Below are positions 8,839 to 18,549 of a DNA stretch of 64,000 nt, one piece after another. Origin of the DNA: Alphaproteobacteria bacterium (GTDB taxonomy: Bacteria > Pseudomonadota > Alphaproteobacteria > Micropepsales > Micropepsaceae); the NCBI GenBank assembly GCA_025924715.1, contig JAICHV010000002.1, forward strand, positions 1 to 64,000, written 5' to 3'. Below the pieces are notes generated by a model. It was not told where the DNA came from, did not search any database, and saw nothing but the letters and a program-made list of their open reading frames with translations. The position numbers and the translations under genes are program-made. Positions within the stretch are counted from its first letter, which is position 1; each line of letters begins with the position of its first letter.

Positions 8839-10350
8839 TTGCTCCCGGACTATACTTTGACAGCTTTTCTCGACGCCCGCTCCCTCCCCGCCGGCACCTC
8901 ACTTACCCCCGATCTTGCCATCGTGGGCGGCGGCCCTGCCGGCATCGCCCTCGCTCTGTCCCTGGCCGATAGCGGCCATGACATCCTGCTGTTGGAATCG
9001 GGGGGCCGGGCCTTCGATTCGCTCACCCAGGCCATGTACCGGGGCAGCGAAAGCGGAATTTCCTATGTGGCGCTGGACAGCGGCAGGCTGCGCTTCCTGG
9101 GCGGCAGCAGCAATCATTGGGGCGGCTGGTGCCGCCCCCTGGATGCGATCGATTTCGAGCGCCGCGACTGGATCCCCGCTTCGGGATGGCCCTTCGGTAT
9201 CGAGGAATTGAAGCCCTATTTCCCCCGCGCCCAGGAGCTGGTCGAGGCCGGCCCCTGGCTTTATGACAGCGCCGCGCCCGAACTGGCAGCCGCGGGAACG
9301 GTGCTGCCGCTGGCGCCGGGCGGCATTTACACCAGCTGGTTTCAATTCTCCAAAACCCGCGACAGCGTGCTGCCGACCTATTTCGGTCATCGTTATGGCG
9401 ACGATCTGAAACGCGCCGCCAAGATCACGCCCCTGCTCCACGCCAATGTCACGGCGCTGCGCCTGGCGCCCGGTGGCGCGCATGTGCAGCGGCTGGATGT
9501 CGCCACCCTGACCGGCAACCATCTGACCGTGACACCGCGCTTTACGGTGCTGGCCTGCGGGGCGATGGAAAATGCACGGCTGCTGCTGGCCTCGAACGAC
9601 GTGATCAAACCGGGCATCGGCAATCAGAACGATCTGGTCGGACGTTATTTCGCCGATCATCCGACGCCGCGCGAAGTGGCCACTCTGGTGCTGTTCGATG
9701 GCGGCCTGGCGCCTTTTTATGTCAACAACACGCCGCTCAAGAATGGCGCGATCGTGCTCGCGGCGCTTTCGCCCCATGCCCAGTTCGCCCGCAGCCAGCG
9801 CGTGGCGGGTTCGCTCACCACGGTGGAAAATCCGGTGGAGCTGGACGAATTGGGGACCGCCGCGGTGGTCGCCACCTCCCAGGCGCTGGGCGTGGACGCC
9901 AGCAACGCCAAGGCCTGGTCGCTGGGCTGCGGCATGGAATTGATGCCCGATCCCGACCGGCGCTTGACCCTGACCGGCGAGAAAGATGCCTTGGGTTTGC
10001 CGCGTCTGAAACTGGAGATGCGGATCAGCGATGCCGACTTCGCGCAATACCGGCGGACCCTGGTCGAGCTGGGCCGGCAATTGCTGGCAGCGCGGCTAGG
10101 CATGGTGCGGATCAATCCTCACGACCCGCACCAGGCGATGGATTGGGGCAATCATCATCTGGGAACCACCCGCATGAGCGAGGATCCCAAAAACGGCGTG
10201 GTCGATGCGCAGGCGCGGGTGCATGGTGTGGACAATCTCTATGTCGCCGGCAGTTCGGTGTTTCCCACTTATGGCTCGTCCAATCCCACCATGAATCTGA
10301 TCGCCTTGACCTTGCGTCTGGGCGATCATCTCAAAAAGGCGATGGCATGA
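8839..10350 (+). CDS. GMC-family FAD-dependent oxidoreductase
   Basis: DLAIVGGGPAGIALALSLADSGHDILLLESGG Rossmann motif; NHHLGTTRMSEDPKNGVVDAQARVHGVDNLYVAGSSVFPTYGSSNPTMNLIALTLRL C-terminal GMC motif. Confidence 0.93.
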   Translation: MLPDYTLTAFLDARSLPAGTSLTPDLAIVGGGPAGIALALSLADSGHDILLLESGGRAFDSLTQAMYRGSESGISYVALDSGRLRFLGGSSNHWGGWCRPLDAIDFERRDWIPASGWPFGIEELKPYFPRAQELVEAGPWLYDSAAPELAAAGTVLPLAPGGIYTSWFQFSKTRDSVLPTYFGHRYGDDLKRAAKITPLLHANVTALRLAPGGAHVQRLDVATLTGNHLTVTPRFTVLACGAMENARLLLASNDVIKPGIGNQNDLVGRYFADHPTPREVATLVLFDGGLAPFYVNNTPLKNGAIVLAALSPHAQFARSQRVAGSLTTVENPVELDELGTAAVVATSQALGVDASNAKAWSLGCGMELMPDPDRRLTLTGEKDALGLPRLKLEMRISDADFAQYRRTLVELGRQLLAARLGMVRINPHDPHQAMDWGNHHLGTTRMSEDPKNGVVDAQARVHGVDNLYVAGSSVFPTYGSSNPTMNLIALTLRLGDHLKKAMA

Positions 10351-10703
10351 GCGCGGTTTCGCGGCGGCTGACGATCGGCGGTCTGGCAGCGGCATTGCTG
10401 GCGGCGGGCGGCGCGGTGTGGACCCTGCATCCGTTCCGCAAGACCTATGCGCCCACGCCTTACGACGATCTTCTTGGGCAAGTGATGGACCGCCAAGCCG
10501 CGGCCAAGCTGGGCGCGGCGGTGGCCAAGAGCCGCCCGGGATTGACGCCGGCCAGCCTCGCCGCCCAGCTGCGCCGGCCCGGTCAAACGCTTAAGGCGCG
10601 CGCCGGCCGCGATGCGGCGGAAAACCGCCTGATCGAGGCTGAGGGGTGGGTTTTGCCGCAAAGCGTGGGACTTTATGCGGCCCTGGCGGCCCAGTTCGGC
10701 TGA
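10347..10703 (+). CDS. Small RR-leader protein translationally coupled to the GMC oxidoreductase
   Basis: ATGA overlap with the preceding gene; SRRLTIGGLAAALLAAGGAVW signal-like N-terminus; ends ...VEAEGWVLPQSVGLYAALAA-type tail. Confidence 0.65.
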   Translation: MSAVSRRLTIGGLAAALLAAGGAVWTLHPFRKTYAPTPYDDLLGQVMDRQAAAKLGAAVAKSRPGLTPASLAAQLRRPGQTLKARAGRDAAENRLIEAEGWVLPQSVGLYAALAAQFG

Positions 10704-10812
10704 GGCTTCATCTTTCGTAAACCATGTTGCTTAAACCCACCGCAATCGCTGCTCTTTAGATTCCGCTCCTGCGAGGGGGGTGGCCGCTTCGCTCTGCTTG
10801 CGAAGGTGGTCC

Positions 10813-13800
10813 GTGCCGGTTTCCTATCTGTCCAACGCCCAGATCGCCGGCTTGCCGGGCTATGCGCTGCGCAACCTGACCGCGAGCCAGATCGGCACGC
10901 TCAGCGCCACCCAGATCGGCGCCATCAGCACCAGCGGCATCAACGCCTTGGCCGACACCCAGGTGACGGCGCTGTCGACCACACAGTTGACCGGCCTCAC
11001 CACCACCCAGATTCCCAATTTCGTGCCGTCGATCCAATTCGACACGGCGCAATTGCTGGCGTTGAGCGCGGCCCAGGTCGGCGCGATGAGCGCCGGTCAA
11101 TTGGGCGCGATGGATTCCACGCACCTGTCCGTTCTCAGCACCGCCCAGTTCGGCGCCCTCAATCCGATCAATTTCGCCGGCTTCAGCGCCACCCAGGTGG
11201 CCGGGCTCGCCACCACCCAGATCGGCAGTCTGTCGGCCACCAAGCTGGGCAATTTCTCCGCCACCGAGATCGCCGAATTCACCGCCACCCAACTCGCCAG
11301 CCTGGCCGTTCCCAATGTCCGGGTGCTGACCTCCAGCGATTTCGCCGCCCTGAATGACACCCAGATCCAGGCCTTCACCACGACGCAGATTCAGGGGCTG
11401 ATCCTGGGGCAACTGAGAAGTCTCAGCGCCACAGATTTCGCCCGGCTGACACCGGCCCAGGCGGGGGCCCTGACCGCCTCGCAGCTCGGCGCGGCGCCGG
11501 TCACCAGCTTGAATGCATTGGACGCGACGCAAATCCAGGCGCTGGGCGATACCCAGCTGGTCGGCCTCACCACCACCCAGGTCGCCGGGCTGTCCACCAC
11601 CAGTTTCGGCGCTTTCACCGCCACCCAGGTGGGCGATCTCAGCGCCGTGCAATTCGGCGCGCTCTCGGCCGCCAATGCGGCTTTGCTGACCTCGACGGAA
11701 TTTTCCGCGCTCAGCACCACCAAGATTCAGGCGATGAGCACGGCGCAGATCGCCGGGCTGAGCGCAGCGGCCGTGGCGGCGATGGCGACCACCCAGATCG
11801 CCGCCTTGCTCAAGACACAAGTCGCCGCCCTCAGCACCACCAGCATGGGGCAATTTGATACCACCCAGCTTGGCGCCTTCAGCGCCACCCAGATCGGCGC
11901 TCTCACCAACAGCGAAATTTCGGCAATTTCCGGAACCGAGCTTTCCGTCCTCACCACCACCCAGCTTGGCGGCCTGAGCACCACCCAAATCCAGGGCCTT
12001 GCGGCCGGCGATATCGCCAGGCTGGCCGCCAGCCAGATTTCCGCATTGGCGGGGACGCAAATTCGCGCCTTCACCAGCACCGGCTTGAACGTTTTTGCCG
12101 ATACCCAGATTCAGGCGCTGAGCACCACCCAATTGGCCAGCCTCACCACCGGGCAGACCGGCGCCCTGGCCGATACGGTCTTCGCGGCTTTGAGCACCAC
12201 CCAGTTCGACAATTTCGCCACCACCCAGATCGCCGCCCTCTCCACCACCAATGCCGCCCAGTTCAGCGCCGGTGAAGTGCTGGGCCTGACCACTACTCAA
12301 ATCGGCGCCCTGGCCACCACCCAGATCGCGGCGCTGAACACGCTGGCCGCCGGCGCGCTGGCGACCACCCAGATCGCAAAATTGTCGTCCAGCCAGCTCG
12401 GCGCCCTCACCACCACCAGCATCGGACAATGGAACACCACCCAGGTGCAGGCTTTGACGCCGACCCAGATCGGCGCGCTCTCCAACAGCGATCTGTCCGC
12501 GATTGTCGATCTGACCGGGTTGACCACCACCCAGATCGGCGGCCTCACCACCACCCAGGTTCGCGGCTTGGCGGCGGGCGATGCCGGCACGCTGGCGACC
12601 ACCCAGCTCGCGGCATTCTCGGCCGCCCAGATCGGCGCCCTGACCACCACCAATCTCAATCTGCTGAGCGGCGCGCAAATCGAAAGCCTGGATGCCACTC
12701 AGTTGGCGAGCGGGTTGACCACCACCCAGGCCGCCAATCTGGCCGATACCAGCTTCGCCTATCTCACCGCCAGCCAAGTGGATGCCTTGGCCGGCAACCA
12801 GCTTGCCGCGCTCTCCACCACCAATGCCGGATCGCTCAGCGCCGCCGAGGTGGTAGGGCTCACCACCACGCAGGTCACGGCCCTGGCGACCACACAGATT
12901 TCCGCTTTGAGCGCCACCGCGGCGGGCGCCTTCACCACCACCCAGATCGCCAATCTCGCCGGCACCCAGCTCACCGCCCTTACAAGCACCAACATCGGGC
13001 AGTGGAACACCACCCAGGTGCAGGCGCTGGACGCGGCGCAGATCGGCTTGCTCTCGAACGCCGATCTTTCGGCAATCGTCGATCTTTCCGGTCTCACCAC
13101 GACACAGATTGGCGGCTTGGTGACGACGCAGCTGCAAGGCCTGGGATCGGCCGATGCCGGCCAGCTCGCCACCACCCAGCTCGCCGCCCTCGTCTCCACC
13201 CAGATCGGCGCGCTCAGCAGCACCACACTCAATACGCTGAGCGGCGCGCAGCTTCAGGCGCTGGATGTCGTGCAATTGGCGAGCGGTCTCACCACCACCC
13301 AAGCCGCGGCCTTGGCCGACACATCGTTCGCGGGTCTGAGTGCGGCGCAAGTGGACGCCTTCAGCACCAGCCAGCTCGCCGCCCTTTCCACCACCAATGC
13401 CGCGCAGTTGACCGGCACCGAAATCTCGGCGCTGACCACCACTCAGACCGGCGCCCTGGCGACGACGCAGATCGCGGTCTTAAACGCCAATGCCGCGGCC
13501 GCCCTGACCACCACCCAGATCGCCAATCTGGCGCTGACCCAAATCGGCGCCTTGACCGTTACCACCATCGGCCAATGGGGCAGCACTCAGGTGCAGGCCA
13601 TGAGCCCCGCGCAAATCGGCATTCTTTCCAATGCGGATTTGTCGGCGCTGGATCTGTCCGTCCTCACCACCACGCAAATCACCGGCCTGGCCGCCACCCA
13701 GCTTCAAGGGCTCAGCACCGGCGATGTGGGCGAATTGGTCACCACCCAGCTTGGCACTTTGGTCGCCAGCCAGATCGGCGCGTTTGGCAGCGCCAATCTG

Positions 13801-15213
13801 AATGCGCTCAGCAGCACCCAGCTTCAGGCCTTGGATGTCACCCAATTCGCCGGCGGTCTGACCACAACGGAAGCAGCTGCCCTGGCCGATACCAGCTTTG
13901 CCGGTCTCAGCGCGGCGCAAGTGGACGCGCTCGGCATCGGTCAGCTTGGCGCGCTGTCCACCACCAATATGGCCCAGTTCGGCGCCGGCGCCTTTGCCAG
14001 CCTGACCACCACGCAACTGGGCGCCTTCTCCGCAGACCAGATCGCGGCTCTGGGCGCCACCGCCAGCGCCGCCCTGGCCACCACCCAGATCGCCAGTCTG
14101 ACGCCGACCCAGCTCAGCGGCCTCAGCATCACCAGCATAGGCCTGCTGGACGTCACGCAGCTTCAGGCCTTCAGCCCGACCCAGATCGGACTGCTCTCGA
14201 ACACCGATTTGTCGGCGATCGCGGCGACCGAATTGTCGGCGCTGACCACCAGCCAGATCGGCGGGCTGACCACCACCCAAGTGCAGAATCTTTCCACCAG
14301 TGACTTCGCCAATCTGGTGACGACGCAGATCGACGCTTTCACGCCGGCGCAGATCGGCGCGCTCAGCACCACCAATCTGTGGACCCTGGACGACACCCAG
14401 ATCGGCAATCTCAGCACCACCCAGATCGGCGGCATCGCCGCGACCCAGCTCGCCAATCTGGACAGCGGCGATTTCGCCAAGCTGGCGACCACCCAGATCG
14501 CCGTGCTCAGTGCAACCCAATTCGCCGTCTTGCCTTATGCCGATCTGCTCTCGTTGGCCGATACCCAGATCCAAGCGCTCAGCACCACGCAAATCCAGGG
14601 CTGGAACACCACCGTGATTGGCGCCTTGACCGGCACCGATTTCGCCAGGTTGGCCGATACCCAAGTGGCCGCGCTGACCGCGGCACAGCTTGGCAGCCTG
14701 TCCAATGCCAATCTGGCCAGCCTCAGCACCACCGCCTTCAGCGCTTATAGCGCCACCCAGATCGGCGGCTTGCTGCCGTTCCAGTTGCATGCGTTGAACG
14801 CGACCGAGTTCTCCGCCCTGACCGACACCCAGTTCGCCGCCTTGTCGGCGCTGCAGCTCGGCAGCCTCACCACCACCAATCTGGAAACGCTCAGCGCCAC
14901 CCAAGTGGCGGCATTCAGCGTCACTCAGATCGGCGGCGTCACAGCCGGCCAGATGAACGGCTTCGATTCCACCTTCTTCAATGAACTGACGGCTACCGAG
15001 ATCGGAGCCTTGTCCAGCGCCGCCGTCGCCGCCATCGCCACCACCATCATCAACGGGCTTGATCCCACCCAGCTTCAATCGCTGAGCGTGGCCCAGATCC
15101 CCGCCCTTACCACCACGCAGATCTCCAGTCTCACCACCACCTTGGTGAACGCATTGACGCCGGCGCAGCAGGCGGCCTTGACGCCGGAACAGGTGCAGGC
15201 GCTGCCCGCCTAA
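10813..15213 (+). CDS. Giant octapeptide-repeat protein (~1466 aa)
   Basis: Continuous (L)(S/T)TTQ(I/L/V)xx 8-residue units over essentially the whole length; GTG 10813 with GAAGG upstream preferred over track start 10780. Confidence 0.85.
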   Translation: MPVSYLSNAQIAGLPGYALRNLTASQIGTLSATQIGAISTSGINALADTQVTALSTTQLTGLTTTQIPNFVPSIQFDTAQLLALSAAQVGAMSAGQLGAMDSTHLSVLSTAQFGALNPINFAGFSATQVAGLATTQIGSLSATKLGNFSATEIAEFTATQLASLAVPNVRVLTSSDFAALNDTQIQAFTTTQIQGLILGQLRSLSATDFARLTPAQAGALTASQLGAAPVTSLNALDATQIQALGDTQLVGLTTTQVAGLSTTSFGAFTATQVGDLSAVQFGALSAANAALLTSTEFSALSTTKIQAMSTAQIAGLSAAAVAAMATTQIAALLKTQVAALSTTSMGQFDTTQLGAFSATQIGALTNSEISAISGTELSVLTTTQLGGLSTTQIQGLAAGDIARLAASQISALAGTQIRAFTSTGLNVFADTQIQALSTTQLASLTTGQTGALADTVFAALSTTQFDNFATTQIAALSTTNAAQFSAGEVLGLTTTQIGALATTQIAALNTLAAGALATTQIAKLSSSQLGALTTTSIGQWNTTQVQALTPTQIGALSNSDLSAIVDLTGLTTTQIGGLTTTQVRGLAAGDAGTLATTQLAAFSAAQIGALTTTNLNLLSGAQIESLDATQLASGLTTTQAANLADTSFAYLTASQVDALAGNQLAALSTTNAGSLSAAEVVGLTTTQVTALATTQISALSATAAGAFTTTQIANLAGTQLTALTSTNIGQWNTTQVQALDAAQIGLLSNADLSAIVDLSGLTTTQIGGLVTTQLQGLGSADAGQLATTQLAALVSTQIGALSSTTLNTLSGAQLQALDVVQLASGLTTTQAAALADTSFAGLSAAQVDAFSTSQLAALSTTNAAQLTGTEISALTTTQTGALATTQIAVLNANAAAALTTTQIANLALTQIGALTVTTIGQWGSTQVQAMSPAQIGILSNADLSALDLSVLTTTQITGLAATQLQGLSTGDVGELVTTQLGTLVASQIGAFGSANLNALSSTQLQALDVTQFAGGLTTTEAAALADTSFAGLSAAQVDALGIGQLGALSTTNMAQFGAGAFASLTTTQLGAFSADQIAALGATASAALATTQIASLTPTQLSGLSITSIGLLDVTQLQAFSPTQIGLLSNTDLSAIAATELSALTTSQIGGLTTTQVQNLSTSDFANLVTTQIDAFTPAQIGALSTTNLWTLDDTQIGNLSTTQIGGIAATQLANLDSGDFAKLATTQIAVLSATQFAVLPYADLLSLADTQIQALSTTQIQGWNTTVIGALTGTDFARLADTQVAALTAAQLGSLSNANLASLSTTAFSAYSATQIGGLLPFQLHALNATEFSALTDTQFAALSALQLGSLTTTNLETLSATQVAAFSVTQIGGVTAGQMNGFDSTFFNELTATEIGALSSAAVAAIATTIINGLDPTQLQSLSVAQIPALTTTQISSLTTTLVNALTPAQQAALTPEQVQALPA
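11845..14700 (+). repeat. Higher-order repeats of ~190-192 aa (570-576 nt) inside the octapeptide-repeat gene
   Basis: The marker IGQWNTTQVQAL...QIG.LSN.DLSAI recurs at 11845 (variant), 12421, 12994, 13567, 14137 (variant); spacings 576, 573, 573, 570 nt. Confidence 0.85.
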
Positions 15214-15223
15214 CACCGCAATT

Positions 15224-16231
15224 TCAATTTTGCGGCGGGAACAAAACGCCGGGCACTTTAAGCTCGAACCCGAACGGCATCAGCGCGTTGAGGGTCGCAA
15301 GCTTGAGGCAAGCCGGAATGGCCGGCAGCGGCTGCGTGTCCTCGATGGCCTGGTTGACCCGATCTTCCAGCAAAAACAGATCCTGGCGCGAGCCCAAAGG
15401 GACTGTCATCTTGCCGTCGCGCGTTGCCGCGACCGTGGACGGGATATCGAAGACCAGGCGGTCCGGTTCCAACGCGCCAGCGGCATCGGCCTGCAAGGTA
15501 CCGGCGGCAAGAGGCACCATGTCGGGAGTCTTGTCGGAAGTTTGAGTCACCACCTCATAATTCCACTGATTGGCGGCAACACGGGTGAAGGTGAACGTAA
15601 ACGGGATTTGCCGGCCATTATTGGCGGCGATGCGGTAAGTCCGCATCGTCCGGCTGCCCGCCACCGCATGGACCAACACTTTGCCCGCCGGGTTGGAAAC
15701 AAAATGCAAGGTGATCACGCCTTGGATGTTTTTTTCCTGCGCCGCATCGGGGTAGCGCGCGTAGCGCTCGATCGCGCGATGCACACGCTCTTTATAGGCG
15801 TCGATGGTCTCGCAATTGGGATCTGGCGGCGGTTTGGGCGCAGCGGCGGTGCGTATGCCCTGGCCGCCATTGCCGTCGCCGCCACCGCCTGCCGATGACG
15901 GCATCACCCCTTGCGGCGTGCCGGACAGCGCGCTCTGCGGGGCGGGCGCGATGTCGATTTGCGGCGGCGCCAGATCGGACGGCTTGGGCGCCACCAGTTT
16001 GGGAATGGGAAGCGGCAAAGGAGGGCTTTTGTGTTCTTTCAAAAGCGCCAGCTCCACCGGCTTTTGGGCCGGAATTGGCAAGGACTGCTCGCGCAGGCCC
16101 AGAACAATCAGGACACCCAGCACCAGGTGAAGCAACACGACGAGGGCGCCGGCCCCCAGCTTCTTTCCCCATGCGGATGGACCGGGCGCGAAACGCTCGG
16201 GGGAGAGGCGGTTCTTATCAATTGGCGACAT
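15224..16231 (-). CDS. TonB-family-like protein with an insertion in the C-terminal domain
   Basis: N-terminal TM (GAGALVVLLHLVLGVLIVLGL), Pro-rich periplasmic linker, YPDAAQEKNIQGVITLHFVSNPAGKVLVHAVAGS TonB-C-like segment; terminal ATLNALMPFGFELKVPGVLF. Confidence 0.7.
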   Translation of the reverse strand: MSPIDKNRLSPERFAPGPSAWGKKLGAGALVVLLHLVLGVLIVLGLREQSLPIPAQKPVELALLKEHKSPPLPLPIPKLVAPKPSDLAPPQIDIAPAPQSALSGTPQGVMPSSAGGGGDGNGGQGIRTAAAPKPPPDPNCETIDAYKERVHRAIERYARYPDAAQEKNIQGVITLHFVSNPAGKVLVHAVAGSRTMRTYRIAANNGRQIPFTFTFTRVAANQWNYEVVTQTSDKTPDMVPLAAGTLQADAAGALEPDRLVFDIPSTVAATRDGKMTVPLGSRQDLFLLEDRVNQAIEDTQPLPAIPACLKLATLNALMPFGFELKVPGVLFPPQN

Positions 16232-16284
16232 CGGCAATCCCAAGCCCTAACCCGCGATGCGACGCTGCCCGGAGCGCAGATTAC

Positions 16285-17973
16285 CTATATTCGCACGGGA
16301 TCAACAAGCCTGGCCGGTATCAATCCGCGCAGCGAATTTCCGAAATAGAGTTCGCCTTCAAGATCGCACGCGCGAAGCACCGCTTCCTCGCATCGGCCTT
16401 GCGCGATCAGCTCGGCCCGCAACCTGCCATCCAGCACGCCACAGGCCAGCGGCGGGGTCAGGAGTTTTCCGCTGCGTTTGACGAAGACGTTGCTGCGGGA
16501 CCCCTCCGTCACCCCGCCTTCGTCATTGAGGAAAACCACTTCATCGGTGCCCAGCCGGGCCGCTTCGCTGTCGTAAAGATCGCGCCAACTGGTCTTGTGC
16601 CGATAAAAAATATCCTGGCGCGCGATGCGTTCGGGCGAAAGCGCGTAAGTCCAATGCGGCGGAGCCTGCGGCAGGGGCGCGGCGGTGGCGCGGTGAACGC
16701 CCACCTCGTCCAGCGTCAATCGCACCCGCAAGATCCCTTGGCCGTTCTGAACCGCCGCATCCAGCGCCCGGCGCGCCGCGGCATCGTTGAAGTTGAACCC
16801 GAACACAGGCGCCGATGCCGCCATCCGGGCGAGATGGCTTTCCAGCCGGACAAAGCCTCTGTCGAAGCGCAGAGTCTCAATCAATTCCAGCTTGCGGCGT
16901 CCGGCTTCGAAAAAACGTCCCTTGAGCAGGCATTCGGCATATTCGCCGCCGGCTGTTGAATCCTGCACCACCCCGCCGCCAAGGCCGAGTACGCCCTGGC
17001 CGCCGGCAATGGTGATGGTGCGGATAGCGACATTGAAGCGCGCCGAACCATCGGGCGCGAAAAAGCCGATCCCGCCGCAATAGGCGCCGCGCGGACTGGA
17101 TTCCAACGCCCGCAAAATCTCCATGGCGCGAATTTTCGGCGCGCCGGTCACCGAGCCGCAGGGAAACAGCGCCCGCAGAATATCGGCGATGGTGGAGCCC
17201 CGGCGCAGCTTCGCGATCACCGTCGAGACCATGGCGTGCAGCGTTGGATAAGTCTGGACTTCGAACAGATCGCGCACCGCCACCGAACCGGTCTGCGCAA
17301 TCCGGCTCAAATCGTTGCGGATCAGATCGACGATCATCAAATTCTCCGCCCGGTCCTTGGCCGAGTTCGCCAGCATCTCCGCGCCCCGCTCCAGCGGCGC
17401 GGTGCCTTTCATCGGCCGCGCGGTCAGCGCCCCATCCGGCGCCAGATCGAAGAACAATTCCGGCGACAGGCTGAGGATGTGCTTCGCGCCATCATCTATG
17501 TACGCGCAATGCGGCGCGGCGCCGGCATCGCGCAGCCGGCGATAAAAGCCGTAAGCATCGCCGGCAAAGGCAAAGCGCGCCCGGAAGCTGAGATTGGCCT
17601 GATAGATGTCGCCGCTCGCAATCGCCTCTTTCACCTGCGCAAAGGCGCGGCCATAAGCGGGCTCGTCCCAGTCGGGGCACAGCGGCCCGGCATAGGCGCG
17701 GCTCTCGACATCGGGCCGCTCCTCGGTGGGGCCCGAGAACACGCCAAAACACAGCAGCGGACCACCATCCGCCGGCATCAGGGGCGCCAGCCGGGGTTCC
17801 ATGGCATATCCAAGCTCATATCCCAGCCAGCCGGCCAGCCAATGGCCTTGGGCGCGGGCCTCCTCCAGCGCGGCCAGGGCCCCGGGCACCTCCTCCGGGC
17901 GGTCCGCCCGGATCAGCCGCAGGGGCTGATGGAAGGCCAGGCCGGCTTGCGCATCGTCCAAAACAACCCACAT
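16285..17973 (-). CDS. Aminodeoxychorismate synthase component I fused to class IV aminotransferase (PabB-PabC)
   Basis: GDIYQANLSFR, SLSPELFF, RPMKGTAPL, ENLMIVDLIRNDLSR, CGSVTGAPKIRAMEI (PabB), then class-IV aminotransferase region LIETLRFDRGFVRLESHLARM ... TEGSRSNVFV. Confidence 0.92.
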   Translation of the reverse strand: MWVVLDDAQAGLAFHQPLRLIRADRPEEVPGALAALEEARAQGHWLAGWLGYELGYAMEPRLAPLMPADGGPLLCFGVFSGPTEERPDVESRAYAGPLCPDWDEPAYGRAFAQVKEAIASGDIYQANLSFRARFAFAGDAYGFYRRLRDAGAAPHCAYIDDGAKHILSLSPELFFDLAPDGALTARPMKGTAPLERGAEMLANSAKDRAENLMIVDLIRNDLSRIAQTGSVAVRDLFEVQTYPTLHAMVSTVIAKLRRGSTIADILRALFPCGSVTGAPKIRAMEILRALESSPRGAYCGGIGFFAPDGSARFNVAIRTITIAGGQGVLGLGGGVVQDSTAGGEYAECLLKGRFFEAGRRKLELIETLRFDRGFVRLESHLARMAASAPVFGFNFNDAAARRALDAAVQNGQGILRVRLTLDEVGVHRATAAPLPQAPPHWTYALSPERIARQDIFYRHKTSWRDLYDSEAARLGTDEVVFLNDEGGVTEGSRSNVFVKRSGKLLTPPLACGVLDGRLRAELIAQGRCEEAVLRACDLEGELYFGNSLRGLIPARLVDPVRI

Positions 17974-18123
17974 GACGCCCTTCTGCCTGCCCGGCGGGGC
18001 TCTGTGCAACCCGCTCTGCCGAATGGTTGCTAACCCTTGAATGACGCCGGCGTCATCCCCATTTCCAGTACTCGGTGCCCTGGAGGGGCCGATCCCCGCG
18101 CTGCTCGAAAGGAGGGCTCGGAT

Positions 18124-18549
18124 ATGACCCGTGGACTGTTGAACAGCCCATTTTTGCTGGGCTTTGACCATCTCGAAAAGCTGCTGGAGCGCAACGCCAA
18201 AAGCGCCGGCGACGCCTATCCGCCCTACAATATCGAGGAATTGCCGGGCGGGCCGCAAAGCGGCTTGCGCATCACTTTGGCGGTGGCCGGCTTCGCCAAG
18301 GACGAGATTTCTGTCACCGTCGAGGACCGCCAATTGGTGATCCGCGGCAAGCAGATTGAGGCCGGCGACAAAACGTTCCTGCACCGCGGCATCGCGGCGC
18401 GACAATTTTTGCGGTCCTTTGTCCTGGCCGATGGCATCGAAGTCAAATCAGCCGCGTTGGAAAACGGATTGCTTAAAATTGATTTGGTACGCCCGGACAT
18501 CAAACCCAGTGTACGGGTCGTGGATATCAAGAATGGAGGCCTACAATGA
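18124..18549 (+). CDS. Hsp20/alpha-crystallin family small heat-shock protein
   Basis: NSPFLLGFDHLEKLLER..YPPYNIE..ITLAVAGFAKDEISVTVEDRQLVIRGKQ..FLHRGIAARQFLRSFVLADGIEVKSAALENGLLKIDL. Confidence 0.93.
   Translation: MTRGLLNSPFLLGFDHLEKLLERNAKSAGDAYPPYNIEELPGGPQSGLRITLAVAGFAKDEISVTVEDRQLVIRGKQIEAGDKTFLHRGIAARQFLRSFVLADGIEVKSAALENGLLKIDLVRPDIKPSVRVVDIKNGGLQ

Noticed and set aside
6809-8860. 683-aa plus ORF
   Set aside because: Antisense to the NHL-repeat gene and the secreted hypothetical gene; high-GC shadow ORF.
8899-10080. 393-aa minus ORF
   Set aside because: Antisense to the GMC oxidoreductase.
10756-13350. 864-aa minus-strand ORF (and 578-aa ORF 13480-15216)
   Set aside because: Shadow frames of the 24-nt-periodic repeat gene; Gly/Arg-rich low-complexity products mirror the sense repeats.
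12429-14303. 624-aa plus ORF in another frame of the repeat gene
   Set aside because: His/Arg-rich frame-shifted reading of the same repeats; no independent coding signature.
10813-15213. Possible CRISPR or satellite array
   Set aside because: The repeats are 24-nt in-frame coding units without unique spacers.
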